Shown piece by piece: positions 5,952 through 18,300 of a DNA stretch of 64,000 nt. Source of the stretch: Membranipora membranacea (lineage: Eukaryota; Bryozoa; Gymnolaemata; Cheilostomatida; Membraniporidae); contig OU612074.1 in NCBI GenBank assembly GCA_914767715.1, positions 15,734,062 to 15,798,061 on the forward strand. The letters run 5' to 3'. Under the pieces are notes generated by a model that saw nothing but the letters and a program-made list of their open reading frames with translations, was not told where the DNA came from and did no database searches. Both the position numbers and the translations under genes were made by a program. Positions within the stretch are counted from its first letter, which is position 1, and every line of letters starts with the position of its first letter.

Positions 5952-8900
5952 GATCTTAATATTCTGGAATTTGAATGAGGCCAATGAGGCCATCAACTGG
6001 TCAAAGTTTGAAAGAATTGCGATGGCTTTTTAATTTTTCACCCTGCCGTTTGGCATGTTTTTTTATGACAAAACTGGCCCTCGTTAAAAAAGTTGCTGCC
6101 GCCAAACTAAGAGGGCCAGCCCCAAACGGCTTTCAGTTCCTAAGTCAGCATGAAATTCCACACGGTATAGAGTAGGTTAGGAGGAAATCTATTTTTTAAA
6201 CTGGCGGTAAAAAACACCAAGGGTCCCCCCTTTGTTACTTTTTTAAAATTTAAAGTCGCTCTCATTTCTGTTCTATTTATCGTAGGATCTTAATATTCTG
6301 GAATTTGAATGAGGCCAATGAGGCCATCAACTGGTCAAAGTTTGAAAGAATTGCGATGGCTTTTTAATTTTTCACCCTGCCGTTTGGCATGTTTTTTTAT
6401 GACAAAACTGGCCCTCGTTAAAAAAGTTGCAGCCGCCAAACTAAGAGGGCCAGCCCCAAACGGTTTTCAGTTCCTAAGTCAGCATGAAATTCCACACGGT
6501 ATAGAGTAGGTTAGGAGGAAATCTATTTTTTAAACTGGCTGTAAAAAACACCAAGGGTCCCCCCTTTGTTACTTTTTTAAATTTTAAAGTCGCTCTCATT
6601 TCTGTTCTATTTATCGTAGGATCTTAATATTCTGGAATTTGAATGAGGCCAATGAGGCCATCAACTGGTCAAAGTTTGAAAGAATTGCGATGGCTTTTTA
6701 ATTTTTCACCCTGCCGTTTGGCATGTTTTTTTATGACAAAACTGGCCCTCGTTAAAAAAGTTGCTGCCGCCAAACTAAGAGGGCCAGCCCCAAACGGCTT
6801 TCAGTTCCTAAGTCAGCATGAAATTCCACACGGTATAGAGTAGGTTAGGAGGAAATCTATTTTTTAAACTGGCGGTAAAAAACACCAAGGGTCCCCCCTT
6901 TGTTACTTTTTTAAAATTTAAAGTCGCTCTCATTTCTGTTCTATTTATAGTAGGATCTTAATATTCTGGAATTTGAATGAGGCCAATGAGGCCATCAACT
7001 GGTCAAAGTTTGAAAGAATTGCGATGGCTTTTTAATTTTTCACCCTGCCGTTTGGCATGTTTTTTTATGACAAAACTGGCCCTCGTTAAAAAAGTTGCAG
7101 CAGCCAAACTAAGAGGGCCAGCCCCAAACGGTTTTCAGTTCCTAAGTCAGCATGAAATTCCACACGGTATAGAGTAGGTTAGGAGGAAATCTATTTTTTA
7201 AACTGGCTGTAAAAAACACCAAGGGTCCCCCCTTTGTTACTTTTTTAAATTTTAAAGTCGCTCTCATTTCTGTTCTATTTATCATAGGATCTTAATATTC
7301 TGGAATTTGAATGAGGCCAATGAGGCCATCAACTGGTCAAAGTTTGAAAGAATTGCGATGGCTTTTTAATTTTTCACCCTGCCGTTTGGCATGTTTTTTT
7401 ATGACAAAACTGGCCCTCGTTAAAAAAGTTGCTGCCGCCAAACTAAGAGGGCCAGCCCCAAACGGCTTTCAGTTCCTAAGTCAGCATGAAATTCCACACG
7501 GTATAGAGTAGGTTAGGAGGAAATCTATTTTTTAAACTGGCGGTAAAAAACACCAAGGGTCCCCCCTTTGTTACTTTTTTAAATTTTAAAGTCGCTCTCA
7601 TTTCTGTTCTATTTATCGTAGGATCTTAATATTCTGGAATTTGAATGAGGCCAATGAGGCCATCAACTGGTCAAAGTTTGAAAGAATTGCGATGGCTTTT
7701 TAATTTTTCACCCTGCCGTTTGGCATGTTTTTTTATGACAAAACTGGCCCTCGTTAAAAAAGTTGCAGCCGCCAAACTAAGAGGGCCAGCCCCAAACGGT
7801 TTTCAGTTCCTAAGTCAGCATGAAATTCCACACGGTATAGAGTAGGTTAGGAGGAAATCTATTTTTTAAACTGGCTGTAAAAAACACCAAGGGTCCCCCC
7901 TTTGTTACTTTTTTAAATTTTAAAGTCGCTCTCATTTCTGTTCTATTTATCGTAGGATCTTAATATTCTGGAATTTGAATGAGGCCAATGAGGCCATCAA
8001 CTGGTCAAAGTTTGAAAGAATTGCGATGGCTTTTTAATTTTTCACCCTGCCGTTTGGCATGTTTTTTTATGACAAAACTGGCCCTCGTTAAAAAAGTTGC
8101 TGCCGCCAAACTAAGAGGGCCAGCCCCAAACGGCTTTCAGTTCCTAAGTCAGCATGAAATTCCACACGGTATAGAGTAGGTTAGGAGGAAATCTATTTTT
8201 TAAACTGGCTGTAAAAAACACCAAGGGTCCCCCCTTTGTTACTTTTTTAAATTTTAAAGTCGCTCTCATTTCTGTTCTATTTATCGTAGGATCTTAATAT
8301 TCTGGAATTTGAATGAGGCCAATGAGGCCATCAACTGGTCAAAGTTTGAAAGAATTGCGATGGCTTTTTAATTTTTCACCCTGCCGTTTGGCATGTTTTT
8401 TTATGACAAAACTGGCCCTCGTTAAAAAAGTTGCAGCCGCCAAACTAAGAGGGCCAGCCCCAAACGGTTTTCAGTTCCTAAGTCAGCATGAAATTCCACA
8501 CGGTATAGAGTAGGTTAGGAGGAAATCTATTTTTTAAACTGGCTGTAAAAAACACCAAGGGTCCCCCCTTTGTTACTTTTTTAAATTTTAAAGTCGCTCT
8601 CATTTCTGTTCTATTTATCGTAGGATCTTAATATTCTGGAATTTGAATGAGGCCAATGAGGCCATCAACTGGTCAAAGTTTGAAAGAATTGCGATGGCTT
8701 TTTAATTTTTCACCCTGCCGTTTGGCATGTTTTTTTATGACAAAACTGGCCCTCGTTAAAAAAGTTGCTGCCGCCAAACTAAGAGGGCCAGCCCCAAACG
8801 GCTTTCAGTTCCTAAGTCAGCATGAAATTCCACACGGTATAGAGTAGGTTAGGAGGAAATCTATTTTTTAAACTGGCGGTAAAAAACACCAAGGGTCCCC

Positions 8901-11652
8901 CCTTTGTTACTTTTTTAAAATTTAAAGTCGCTCTCATTTCTGTTCTATTTATCGTAGGATCTTAATATTCTGGAATTTGAATGAGGCCAATGAGGCCATC
9001 AACTGGTCAAAGTTTGAAAGAATTGCGATGGCTTTTTAATTTTTCACCCTGCCGTTTGGCATGTTTTTTTATGACAAAACTGGCCCTCGTTAAAAAAGTT
9101 GCAGCCGCCAAACTAAGAGGGCCAGCCCCAAACGGTTTTCAGTTCCTAAGTCAGCATGAAATTCCACACGGTATAGAGTAGGTTAGGAGGAAATCTATTT
9201 TTTAAACTGGCTGTAAAAAACACCAAGGGTCCCCCCTTTGTTACTTTTTTAAATTTTAAAGTCGCTCTCATTTCTGTTCTATTTATCGTAGGATCTTAAT
9301 ATTCTGGAATTTGAATGAGGCCAATGAGGCCATCAACTGGTCAAAGTTTGAAAGAATTGCGATGGCTTTTTAATTTTTCACCCTGCCGTTTGGCATGTTT
9401 TTTTATGACAAAACTGGCCCTCGTTAAAAAAGTTGCTGCCGCCAAACTAAGAGGGCCAGCCCCAAACGGCTTTCAGTTCCTAAGTCAGCATGAAATTCCA
9501 CACGGTATAGAGTAGGTTAGGAGGAAATCTATTTTTTAAACTGGCGGTAAAAAACACCAAGGGTCCCCCCTTTGTTACTTTTTTAAAATTTAAAGTCGCT
9601 CTCATTTCTGTTCTATTTATCGTAGGATCTTAATATTCTGGAATTTGAATGAGGCCAATGAGGCCATCAACTGGTCAAAGTTTGAAAGAATTGCGATGGC
9701 TTTTTAATTTTTCACCCTGCCGTTTGGCATGTTTTTTTATGACAAAACTGGCCCTCGTTAAAAAAGTTGCAGCAGCCAAACTAAGAGGGCCAGCCCCAAA
9801 CGGTTTTCAGTTCCTAAGTCAGCATGAAATTCCACACGGTATAGAGTAGGTTAGGAGGAAATCTATTTTTTAAACTGGCTGTAAAAAACACCAAGGGTCC
9901 CCCCTTTGTTACTTTTTTAAATTTTAAAGTCGCTCTCATTTCTGTTCTATTTATCATAGGATCTTAATATTCTGGAATTTGAATGAGGCCAATGAGGCCA
10001 TCAACTGGTCAAAGTTTGAAAGAATTGCGATGGCTTTTTAATTTTTCACCCTGCCGTTTGGCATGTTTTTTTATGACAAAACTGGCCCTCGTTAAAAAAG
10101 TTGCTGCCGCCAAACTAAGAGGGCCAGCCCCAAACGGCTTTCAGTTCCTAAGTCAGCATGAAATTCCACACGGTATAGAGTAGGTTAGGAGGAAATCTAT
10201 TTTTTAAACTGGCGGTAAAAAACACCAAGGGTCCCCCCTTTGTTACTTTTTTAAATTTTAAAGTCGCTCTCATTTCTGTTCTATTTATCGTAGGATCTTA
10301 ATATTCTGGAATTTGAATGAGGCCAATGAGGCCATCAACTGGTCAAAGTTTGAAAGAATTGCGATGGCTTTTTAATTTTTCACCCTGCCGTTTGGCATGT
10401 TTTTTTATGACAAAACTGGCCCTCGTTAAAAAAGTTGCAGCCGCCAAACTAAGAGGGCCAGCCCCAAACGGTTTTCAGTTCCTAAGTCAGCATGAAATTC
10501 CACACGGTATAGAGTAGGTTAGGAGGAAATCTATTTTTTAAACTGGCTGTAAAAAACACCAAGGGTCCCCCCTTTGTTACTTTTTTAAATTTTAAAGTCG
10601 CTCTCATTTCTGTTCTATTTATCGTAGGATCTTAATATTCTGGAATTTGAATGAGGCCAATGAGGCCATCAACTGGTCAAAGTTTGAAAGAATTGCGATG
10701 GCTTTTTAATTTTTCACCCTGCCGTTTGGCATGTTTTTTTATGACAAAACTGGCCCTCGTTAAAAAAGTTGCTGCCGCCAAACTAAGAGGGCCAGCCCCA
10801 AACGGCTTTCAGTTCCTAAGTCAGCATGAAATTCCACACGGTATAGAGTAGGTTAGGAGGAAATCTATTTTTTAAACTGGCTGTAAAAAACACCAAGGGT
10901 CCCCCCTTTGTTACTTTTTTAAATTTTAAAGTCGCTCTCATTTCTGTTCTATTTATCGTAGGATCTTAATATTCTGGAATTTGAATGAGGCCAATGAGGC
11001 CATCAACTGGTCAAAGTTTGAAAGAATTGCGATGGCTTTTTAATTTTTCACCCTGCCGTTTGGCATGTTTTTTTATGACAAAACTGGCCCTCGTTAAAAA
11101 AGTTGCAGCCGCCAAACTAAGAGGGCCAGCCCCAAACGGTTTTCAGTTCCTAAGTCAGCATGAAATTCCACACGGTATAGAGTAGGTTAGGAGGAAATCT
11201 ATTTTTTAAACTGGCTGTAAAAAACACCAAGGGTCCCCCCTTTGTTACTTTTTTAAATTTTAAAGTCGCTCTCATTTCTGTTCTATTTATCGTAGGATCT
11301 TAATATTCTGGAATTTGAATGAGGCCAATGAGGCCATCAACTGGTCAAAGTTTGAAAGAATTGCGATGGCTTTTTAATTTTTCACCCTGCCGTTTGGCAT
11401 GTTTTTTTATGACAAAACTGGCCCTCGTTAAAAAAGTTGCTGCCGCCAAACTAAGAGGGCCAGCCCCAAACGGCTTTCAGTTCCTAAGTCAGCATGAAAT
11501 TCCACACGGTATAGAGTAGGTTAGGAGGAAATCTATTTTTTAAACTGGCGGTAAAAAACACCAAGGGTCCCCCCTTTGTTACTTTTTTAAAATTTAAAGT
11601 CGCTCTCATTTCTGTTCTATTTATCGTAGGATCTTAATATTCTGGAATTTGA

Positions 11653-11986
11653 ATGAGGCCAATGAGGCCATCAACTGGTCAAAGTTTGAAAGAATTGCGA
11701 TGGCTTTTTAATTTTTCACCCTGCCGTTTGGCATGTTTTTTTATGACAAAACTGACCCTCGTTAAAAAAGTTGCAGCAGCCAAACTAAGAGGGCCAGCCC
11801 CAAACGGTTTTCAGTTCCTAAGTCAGCATGAAATTCCACACGGTATAGAGTAGGTTAGGAGGAAATCTATTTTTTAAACTGGCGGTAAAAAACACCAAGG
11901 GTCCCCCCTTTGTTACTTTTTTAAATTTTAAAGTCGCTCTCATTTCTGTTCTATTTATCGTAGGATCTTAATATTCTGGAATTTGA
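11653..11986 (+). repeat. Hybrid satellite unit (type C left part, type B right part)
   Basis: This unit has the C-type GCAGCAGCC and GGTTTT markers (positions 121-156), then the B-type GGCGGT (232), AAATTTT (274) and ATCGTAGG (308). Every other GCAGCAGCC unit I scored in domain I has GGCTGT and ATCATAGG. The mosaic fits an in-register exchange between positions 156 and 232. It also has a private GACCCTC change (Ala to Thr). Confidence 0.7.
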
Positions 11987-12988
11987 ATGAGGCCAATGAG
12001 GCCATCAACTGGTCAAAGTTTGAAAGAATTGCGATGGCTTTTTAATTTTTCACCCTGCCGTTTGGCATGTTTTTTTATGACAAAACTGGCCCTCGTTAAA
12101 AAAGTTGCAGCCGCCAAACTAAGAGGGCCAGCCCCAAACGGTTTTCAGTTCCTAAGTCAGCATGAAATTCCACACGGTATAGAGTAGGTTAGGAGGAAAT
12201 CTATTTTTTAAACTGGCTGTAAAAAACACCAAGGGTCCCCCCTTTGTTACTTTTTTAAATTTTAAAGTCGCTCTCATTTCTGTTCTATTTATCGTAGGAT
12301 CTTAATATTCTGGAATTTGAATGAGGCCAATGAGGCCATCAACTGGTCAAAGTTTGAAAGAATTGCGATGGCTTTTTAATTTTTCACCCTGCCGTTTGGC
12401 ATGTTTTTTTATGACAAAACTGGCCCTCGTTAAAAAAGTTGCAGCCGCCAAACTAAGAGGGCCAGCCCCAAACGGTTTTCAGTTCCTAAGTCAGCATGAA
12501 ATTCCACACGGTATAGAGTAGGTTAGGAGGAAATCTATTTTTTAAACTGGCTGTAAAAAACACCAAGGGTCCCCCCTTTGTTACTTTTTTAAATTTTAAA
12601 GTCGCTCTCATTTCTGTTCTATTTATCGTAGGATCTTAATATTCTGGAATTTGATTGAGGCCAATGAGGCCATCAACTGGTCAAAGTTTGAAAGAATTGC
12701 GATGGCTTTTTAATTTTTCACCCTGCCGTTTGGCATGTTTTTTTATGACAAAACTGGCCCTCGTTAAAAAAGTTGCTGCCGCCAAACTAAGAGGGCCAGC
12801 CCCAAACGGCTTTCAGTTCCTAAGTCAGCATGAAATTCCACACGGTATAGAGTAGGTTAGGAGGAAATCTATTTTTTAAACTGGCGGTAAAAAACACCAA
12901 GGGTCCCCCCTTTGTTACTTTTTTAAAATTTAAAGTCGCTCTCATTTCTGTTCTATTTATCGTAGGATCTTAATATTCTGGAATTTGA

Positions 12989-15326
12989 ATGAGGCCAATG
13001 AGGCCATCAACTGGTCAAAGTTTGAAAGAATTGCGATGGCTTTTTAATTTTTCACCCTGCCGTTTGGCATGTTTTTTTATGACAAAACTGGCCCTCGTTA
13101 AAAAAGTTGCAGCAGCCAAACTAAGAGGGCCAGCCCCAAACGGTTTTCAGTTCCTAAGTCAGCATGAAATTCCACACGGTATAGAGTAGGTTAGGAGGAA
13201 ATCTATTTTTTAAACTGGCTGTAAAAAACACCAAGGGTCCCCCCTTTGTTACTTTTTTAAATTTTAAAGTCGCTCTCATTTCTGTTCTATTTATCATAGG
13301 ATCTTAATATTCTGGAATTTGAATGAGGCCAATGAGGCCATCAACTGGTCAAAGTTTGAAAGAATTGCGATGGCTTTTTAATTTTTCACCCTGCCGTTTG
13401 GCATGTTTTTTTATGACAAAACTGGCCCTCGTTAAAAAAGTTGCTGCCGCCAAACTAAGAGGGCCAGCCCCAAACGGCTTTCAGTTCCTAAGTCAGCATG
13501 AAATTCCACACGGTATAGAGTAGGTTAGGAGGAAATCTATTTTTTAAACTGGCGGTAAAAAACACCAAGGGTCCCCCCTTTGTTACTTTTTTAAATTTTA
13601 AAGTCGCTCTCATTTCTGTTCTATTTATCGTAGGATCTTAATATTCTGGAATTTGAATGAGGCCAATGAGGCCATCAACTGGTCAAAGTTTGAAAGAATT
13701 GCGATGGCTTTTTAATTTTTCACCCTGCCGTTTGGCATGTTTTTTTATGACAAAACTGGCCCTCGTTAAAAAAGTTGCAGCCGCCAAACTAAGAGGGCCA
13801 GCCCCAAACGGTTTTCAGTTCCTAAGTCAGCATGAAATTCCACACGGTATAGAGTAGGTTAGGAGGAAATCTATTTTTTAAACTGGCTGTAAAAAACACC
13901 AAGGGTCCCCCCTTTGTTACTTTTTTAAATTTTAAAGTCGCTCTCATTTCTGTTCTATTTATCGTAGGATCTTAATATTCTGGAATTTGAATGAGGCCAA
14001 TGAGGCCATCAACTGGTCAAAGTTTGAAAGAATTGCGATGGCTTTTTAATTTTTCACCCTGCCGTTTGGCATGTTTTTTTATGACAAAACTGGCCCTCGT
14101 TAAAAAAGTTGCTGCCGCCAAACTAAGAGGGCCAGCCCCAAACGGCTTTCAGTTCCTAAGTCAGCATGAAATTCCACACGGTATAGAGTAGGTTAGGAGG
14201 AAATCTATTTTTTAAACTGGCTGTAAAAAACACCAAGGGTCCCCCCTTTGTTACTTTTTTAAATTTTAAAGTCGCTCTCATTTCTGTTCTATTTATCGTA
14301 GGATCTTAATATTCTGGAATTTGAATGAGGCCAATGAGGCCATCAACTGGTCAAAGTTTGAAAGAATTGCGATGGCTTTTTAATTTTTCACCCTGCCGTT
14401 TGGCATGTTTTTTTATGACAAAACTGGCCCTCGTTAAAAAAATTGCAGCCGCCAAACTAAGAGGGCCAGCCCCAAACGGTTTTCAGTTCCTAAGTCAGCA
14501 TGAAATTCCACACGGTATAGAGTAGGTTAGGAGGAAATCTATTTTTTAAACTGGCTGTAAAAAACACCAAGGGTCCCCCCTTTGTTACTTTTTTAAATTT
14601 TAAAGTCGCTCTCATTTCTGTTCTATTTATCGTAGGATCTTAATATTCTGGAATTTGAATGAGGCCAATGAGGCCATCGACTGGTCAAAGTTTGAAAGAA
14701 TTGCGATCGCTTTTTAATTTTTCACCCTGCCGTTTGGCATGTTTTTTTATGACAAAACTGGCCCTCGTTAAAAAAGTTGCTGCCGCCAAACTAAGAGGGC
14801 CAGCCCCAAACGGCTTTCAGTTCCTAAGTCAGCATGAAATTCCACACGGTATAGAGTAGGTTAGGAGGAAATCTATTTTTTAAACTGGCGGTAAAAAACA
14901 CCAAGGGTCCCCCCTTTGTTACTTTTTTAAAATTTAAAGTCGCTCTCATTTCTGTTCTATTTATCGTAGGATCTTAATATTCTGGAATTTGAATGAGGCC
15001 AATGAGGCCATCAACTGGTCAAAGTTTGAAAGAATTGCGATGGCTTTTTAATTTTTCACCCTGCCGTTTGGCATGTTTTTTTATGACAAAACTGGCCCTC
15101 GTTAAAAAAGTTGCAGCAGCCAAACTAAGAGGGCCAGCCCCAAACGGTTTTCAGTTCCTAAGTCAGCATGAAATTCCACACGGTATAGAGTAGGTTAGGA
15201 GGAAATCTATTTTTTAAACTGGCTGTAAAAAACACCAAGGGTCCCCCCTTTGTTACTTTTTTAAATTTTAAAGTCGCTCTCATTTCTGTTCTATTTATCA
15301 TAGGATCTTAATATTCTGGAATTTGA
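12989..15326 (+). repeat. Seven-unit block repeated 7,682 bp downstream (20671-23008)
   Basis: Units starting 12989 to 14993 correspond to units 20671 to 22675, an offset of 23 units. Shared rare markers are AAAATTGCAG (Val to Ile) at 14325 and 22007, followed directly by CATCGAC (silent) at 14659 and 22341. Type C units bracket both blocks. The match may extend left to 11653/19335. The unit at 14659 also has a private GCGATCGC change (Trp to Ser). Confidence 0.7.
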
Positions 15327-18300
15327 ATGAGGCCAATGAGGCCATCAACTGGTCAAAGTTTGAAAGAATTGCGATGGCTTTTTAATTTTTCACCCTGCCG
15401 TTTGGCATGTTTTTTTATGACAAAACTGGCCCTCGTTAAAAAAGTTGCTGCCGCCAAACTAAGAGGGCCAGCCCCAAACGGCTTTCAGTTCCTAAGTCAG
15501 CATGAAATTCCACACGGTATAGAGTAGGTTAGGAGGAAATCTATTTTTTAAACTGGCGGTAAAAAACACCAAGGGTCCCCCCTTTGTTACTTTTTTAAAT
15601 TTTAAAGTCGCTCTCATTTCTGTTCTATTTATCGTAGGATCTTAATATTCTGGAATTTGAATGAGGCCAATGAGGCCATCAACTGGTCAAAGTTTGAAAG
15701 AATTGCGATGGCTTTTTAATTTTTCACCCTGCCGTTTGGCATGTTTTTTTATGACAAAACTGGCCCTCGTTAAAAAAGTTGCAGCCGCCAAACTAAGAGG
15801 GCCAGCCCCAAACGGTTTTCAGTTCCTAAGTCAGCATGAAATTCCACACGGTATAGAGTAGGTTAGGAGGAAATCTATTTTTTAAACTGGCTGTAAAAAA
15901 CACCAAGGGTCCCCCCTTTGTTACTTTTTTAAAATTTAAAGTCGCTCTCATTTCTGTTCTATTTATCGTAGGATCTTAATATTCTGGAATTTGAATGAGG
16001 CCAATGAGGCCATCAACTGGTCAAAGTTTGAAAGAATTGCGATGGCTTTTTAATTTTTCACCCTGCCGTTTGGCATGTTTTTTTATGACAAAACTGGCCC
16101 TCGTTAAAAAAGTTGCTGCCGCCAAACTAAGAGGGCCAGCCCCAAACGGCTTTCAGTTCCTAAGTCAGCATGAAATTCCACACGGTATAGAGTAGGTTAG
16201 GAGGAAATCTATTTTTTAAACTGGCGGTAAAAAACACCAAGGGTCCCCCCTTTGTTACTTTTTTAAAATTTAAAGTCGCTCTCATTTCTGTTCTATTTAT
16301 CGTAGGATCTTAATATTCTGGAATTTGAATGAGGCCAATGAGGCCATCAACTGGTCAAAGTTTGAAAGAATTGCGATGGCTTTTTAATTTTTCACCCTGC
16401 CGTTTGGCATGTTTTTTTATGACAAAACTGGCCCTCGTTAAAAAAGTTGCAGCCGCCAAACTAAGAGGGCCAGCCCCAAACGGTTTTCAGTTCCTAAGTC
16501 AGCATGAAATTCCACACGGTATAGAGTAGGTTAGGAGGAAATCTATTTTTTAAACTGGCTGTAAAAAACACCAAGGGTCCCCCCTTTGTTACTTTTTTAA
16601 ATTTTAAAGTCGCTCTCATTTCTGTTCTATTTATCGTAGGATCTTAATATTCTGGAATTTGAATGAGGCCAATGAGGCCATCAACTGGTCAAAGTTTGAA
16701 AGAATTGCGATGGCTTTTTAATTTTTCACCCTGCCGTTTGGCATGTTTTTTTATGACAAAACTGGCCCTCGTTAAAAAAGTTGCTGCCGCCAAACTAAGA
16801 GGGCCAGCCCCAAACGGCTTTCAGTTCCTAAGTCAGCATGAAATTCCACACGGTATAGAGTAGGTTAGGAGGAAATCTATTTTTTAAACTGGCGGTAAAA
16901 AACACCAAGGGTCCCCCCTTTGTTACTTTTTTAAAATTTAAAGTCGCTCTCATTTCTGTTCTATTTATCGTAGGATCTTAATATTCTGGAATTTGAATGA
17001 GGCCAATGAGGCCATCAACTGGTCAAAGTTTGAAAGAATTGCGATGGCTTTTTAATTTTTCACCCTGCCGTTTGGCATGTTTTTTTATGACAAAACTGGC
17101 CCTCGTTAAAAAAGTTGCAGCAGCCAAACTAAGAGGGCCAGCCCCAAACGGTTTTCAGTTCCTAAGTCAGCATGAAATTCCACACGGTATAGAGTAGGTT
17201 AGGAGGAAATCTATTTTTTAAACTGGCTGTAAAAAACACCAAGGGTCCCCCCTTTGTTACTTTTTTAAATTTTAAAGTCGCTCTCATTTCTGTTCTATTT
17301 ATCATAGGATCTTAATATTCTGGAATTTGAATGAGGCCAATGAGGCCATCAACTGGTCAAAGTTTGAAAGAATTGCGATGGCTTTTTAATTTTTCACCCT
17401 GCCGTTTGGCATGTTTTTTTATGACAAAACTGGCCCTCGTTAAAAAAGTTGCTGCCGCCAAACTAAGAGGGCCAGCCCCAACCGGCTTTCAGTTCCTAAG
17501 TCAGCATGAAATTCCACACGGTATAGAGTAGGTTAGGAGGAAATCTATTTTTTAAACTGGCGGTAAAAAACACCAAGGGTCCCCCCTTTGTTACTTTTTT
17601 AAATTTTAAAGTCGCTCTCATTTCTGTTCTATTTATCGTAGGATCTTAATATTCTGGAATTTGAATGAGGCCAATGAGGCCATCAACTGGTCAAAGTTTG
17701 AAAGAATTGCGATGGCTTTTTAATTTTTCACCCTGCCGTTTGGCATGTTTTTTTATGACAAAACTGGCCCTCGTTAAAAAAGTTGCAGCCGCCAAACTAA
17801 GAGGGCCAGCCCCAAACGGTTTTCAGTTCCTAAGTCAGCATGAAATTCCACACGGTATAGAGTAGGTTAGGAGGAAATCTATTTTTTAAACTGGCTGTAA
17901 AAAACACCAAGGGTCCCCCCTTTGTTACTTTTTTAAATTTTAAAGTCGCTCTCATTTCTGTTCTATTTATCGTAGGATCTTAATATTCTGGAATTTGAAT
18001 GAGGCCAATGAGGCCATCAACTGGTCAAAGTTTGAAAGAATTGCGATGGCTTTTTAATTTTTCACCCTGCCGTTTGGCATGTTTTTTTATGACAAAACTG
18101 GCCCTCGTTAAAAAAGTTGCTGCCGCCAAACTAAGAGGGCCAGCCCCAAACGGCTTTCAGTTCCTAAGTCAGCATGAAATTCCACACGGTATAGAGTAGG
18201 TTAGGAGGAAATCTATTTTTTAAACTGGCTGTAAAAAACACCAAGGGTCCCCCCTTTGTTACTTTTTTAAATTTTAAAGTCGCTCTCATTTCTGTTCTAT

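Noticed and set aside
5641-5974. The 334-bp unit as an internal duplication of two 167-bp halves
   Set aside because: The two halves show no visible similarity beyond the short AATGAGGCC tandem at the start.
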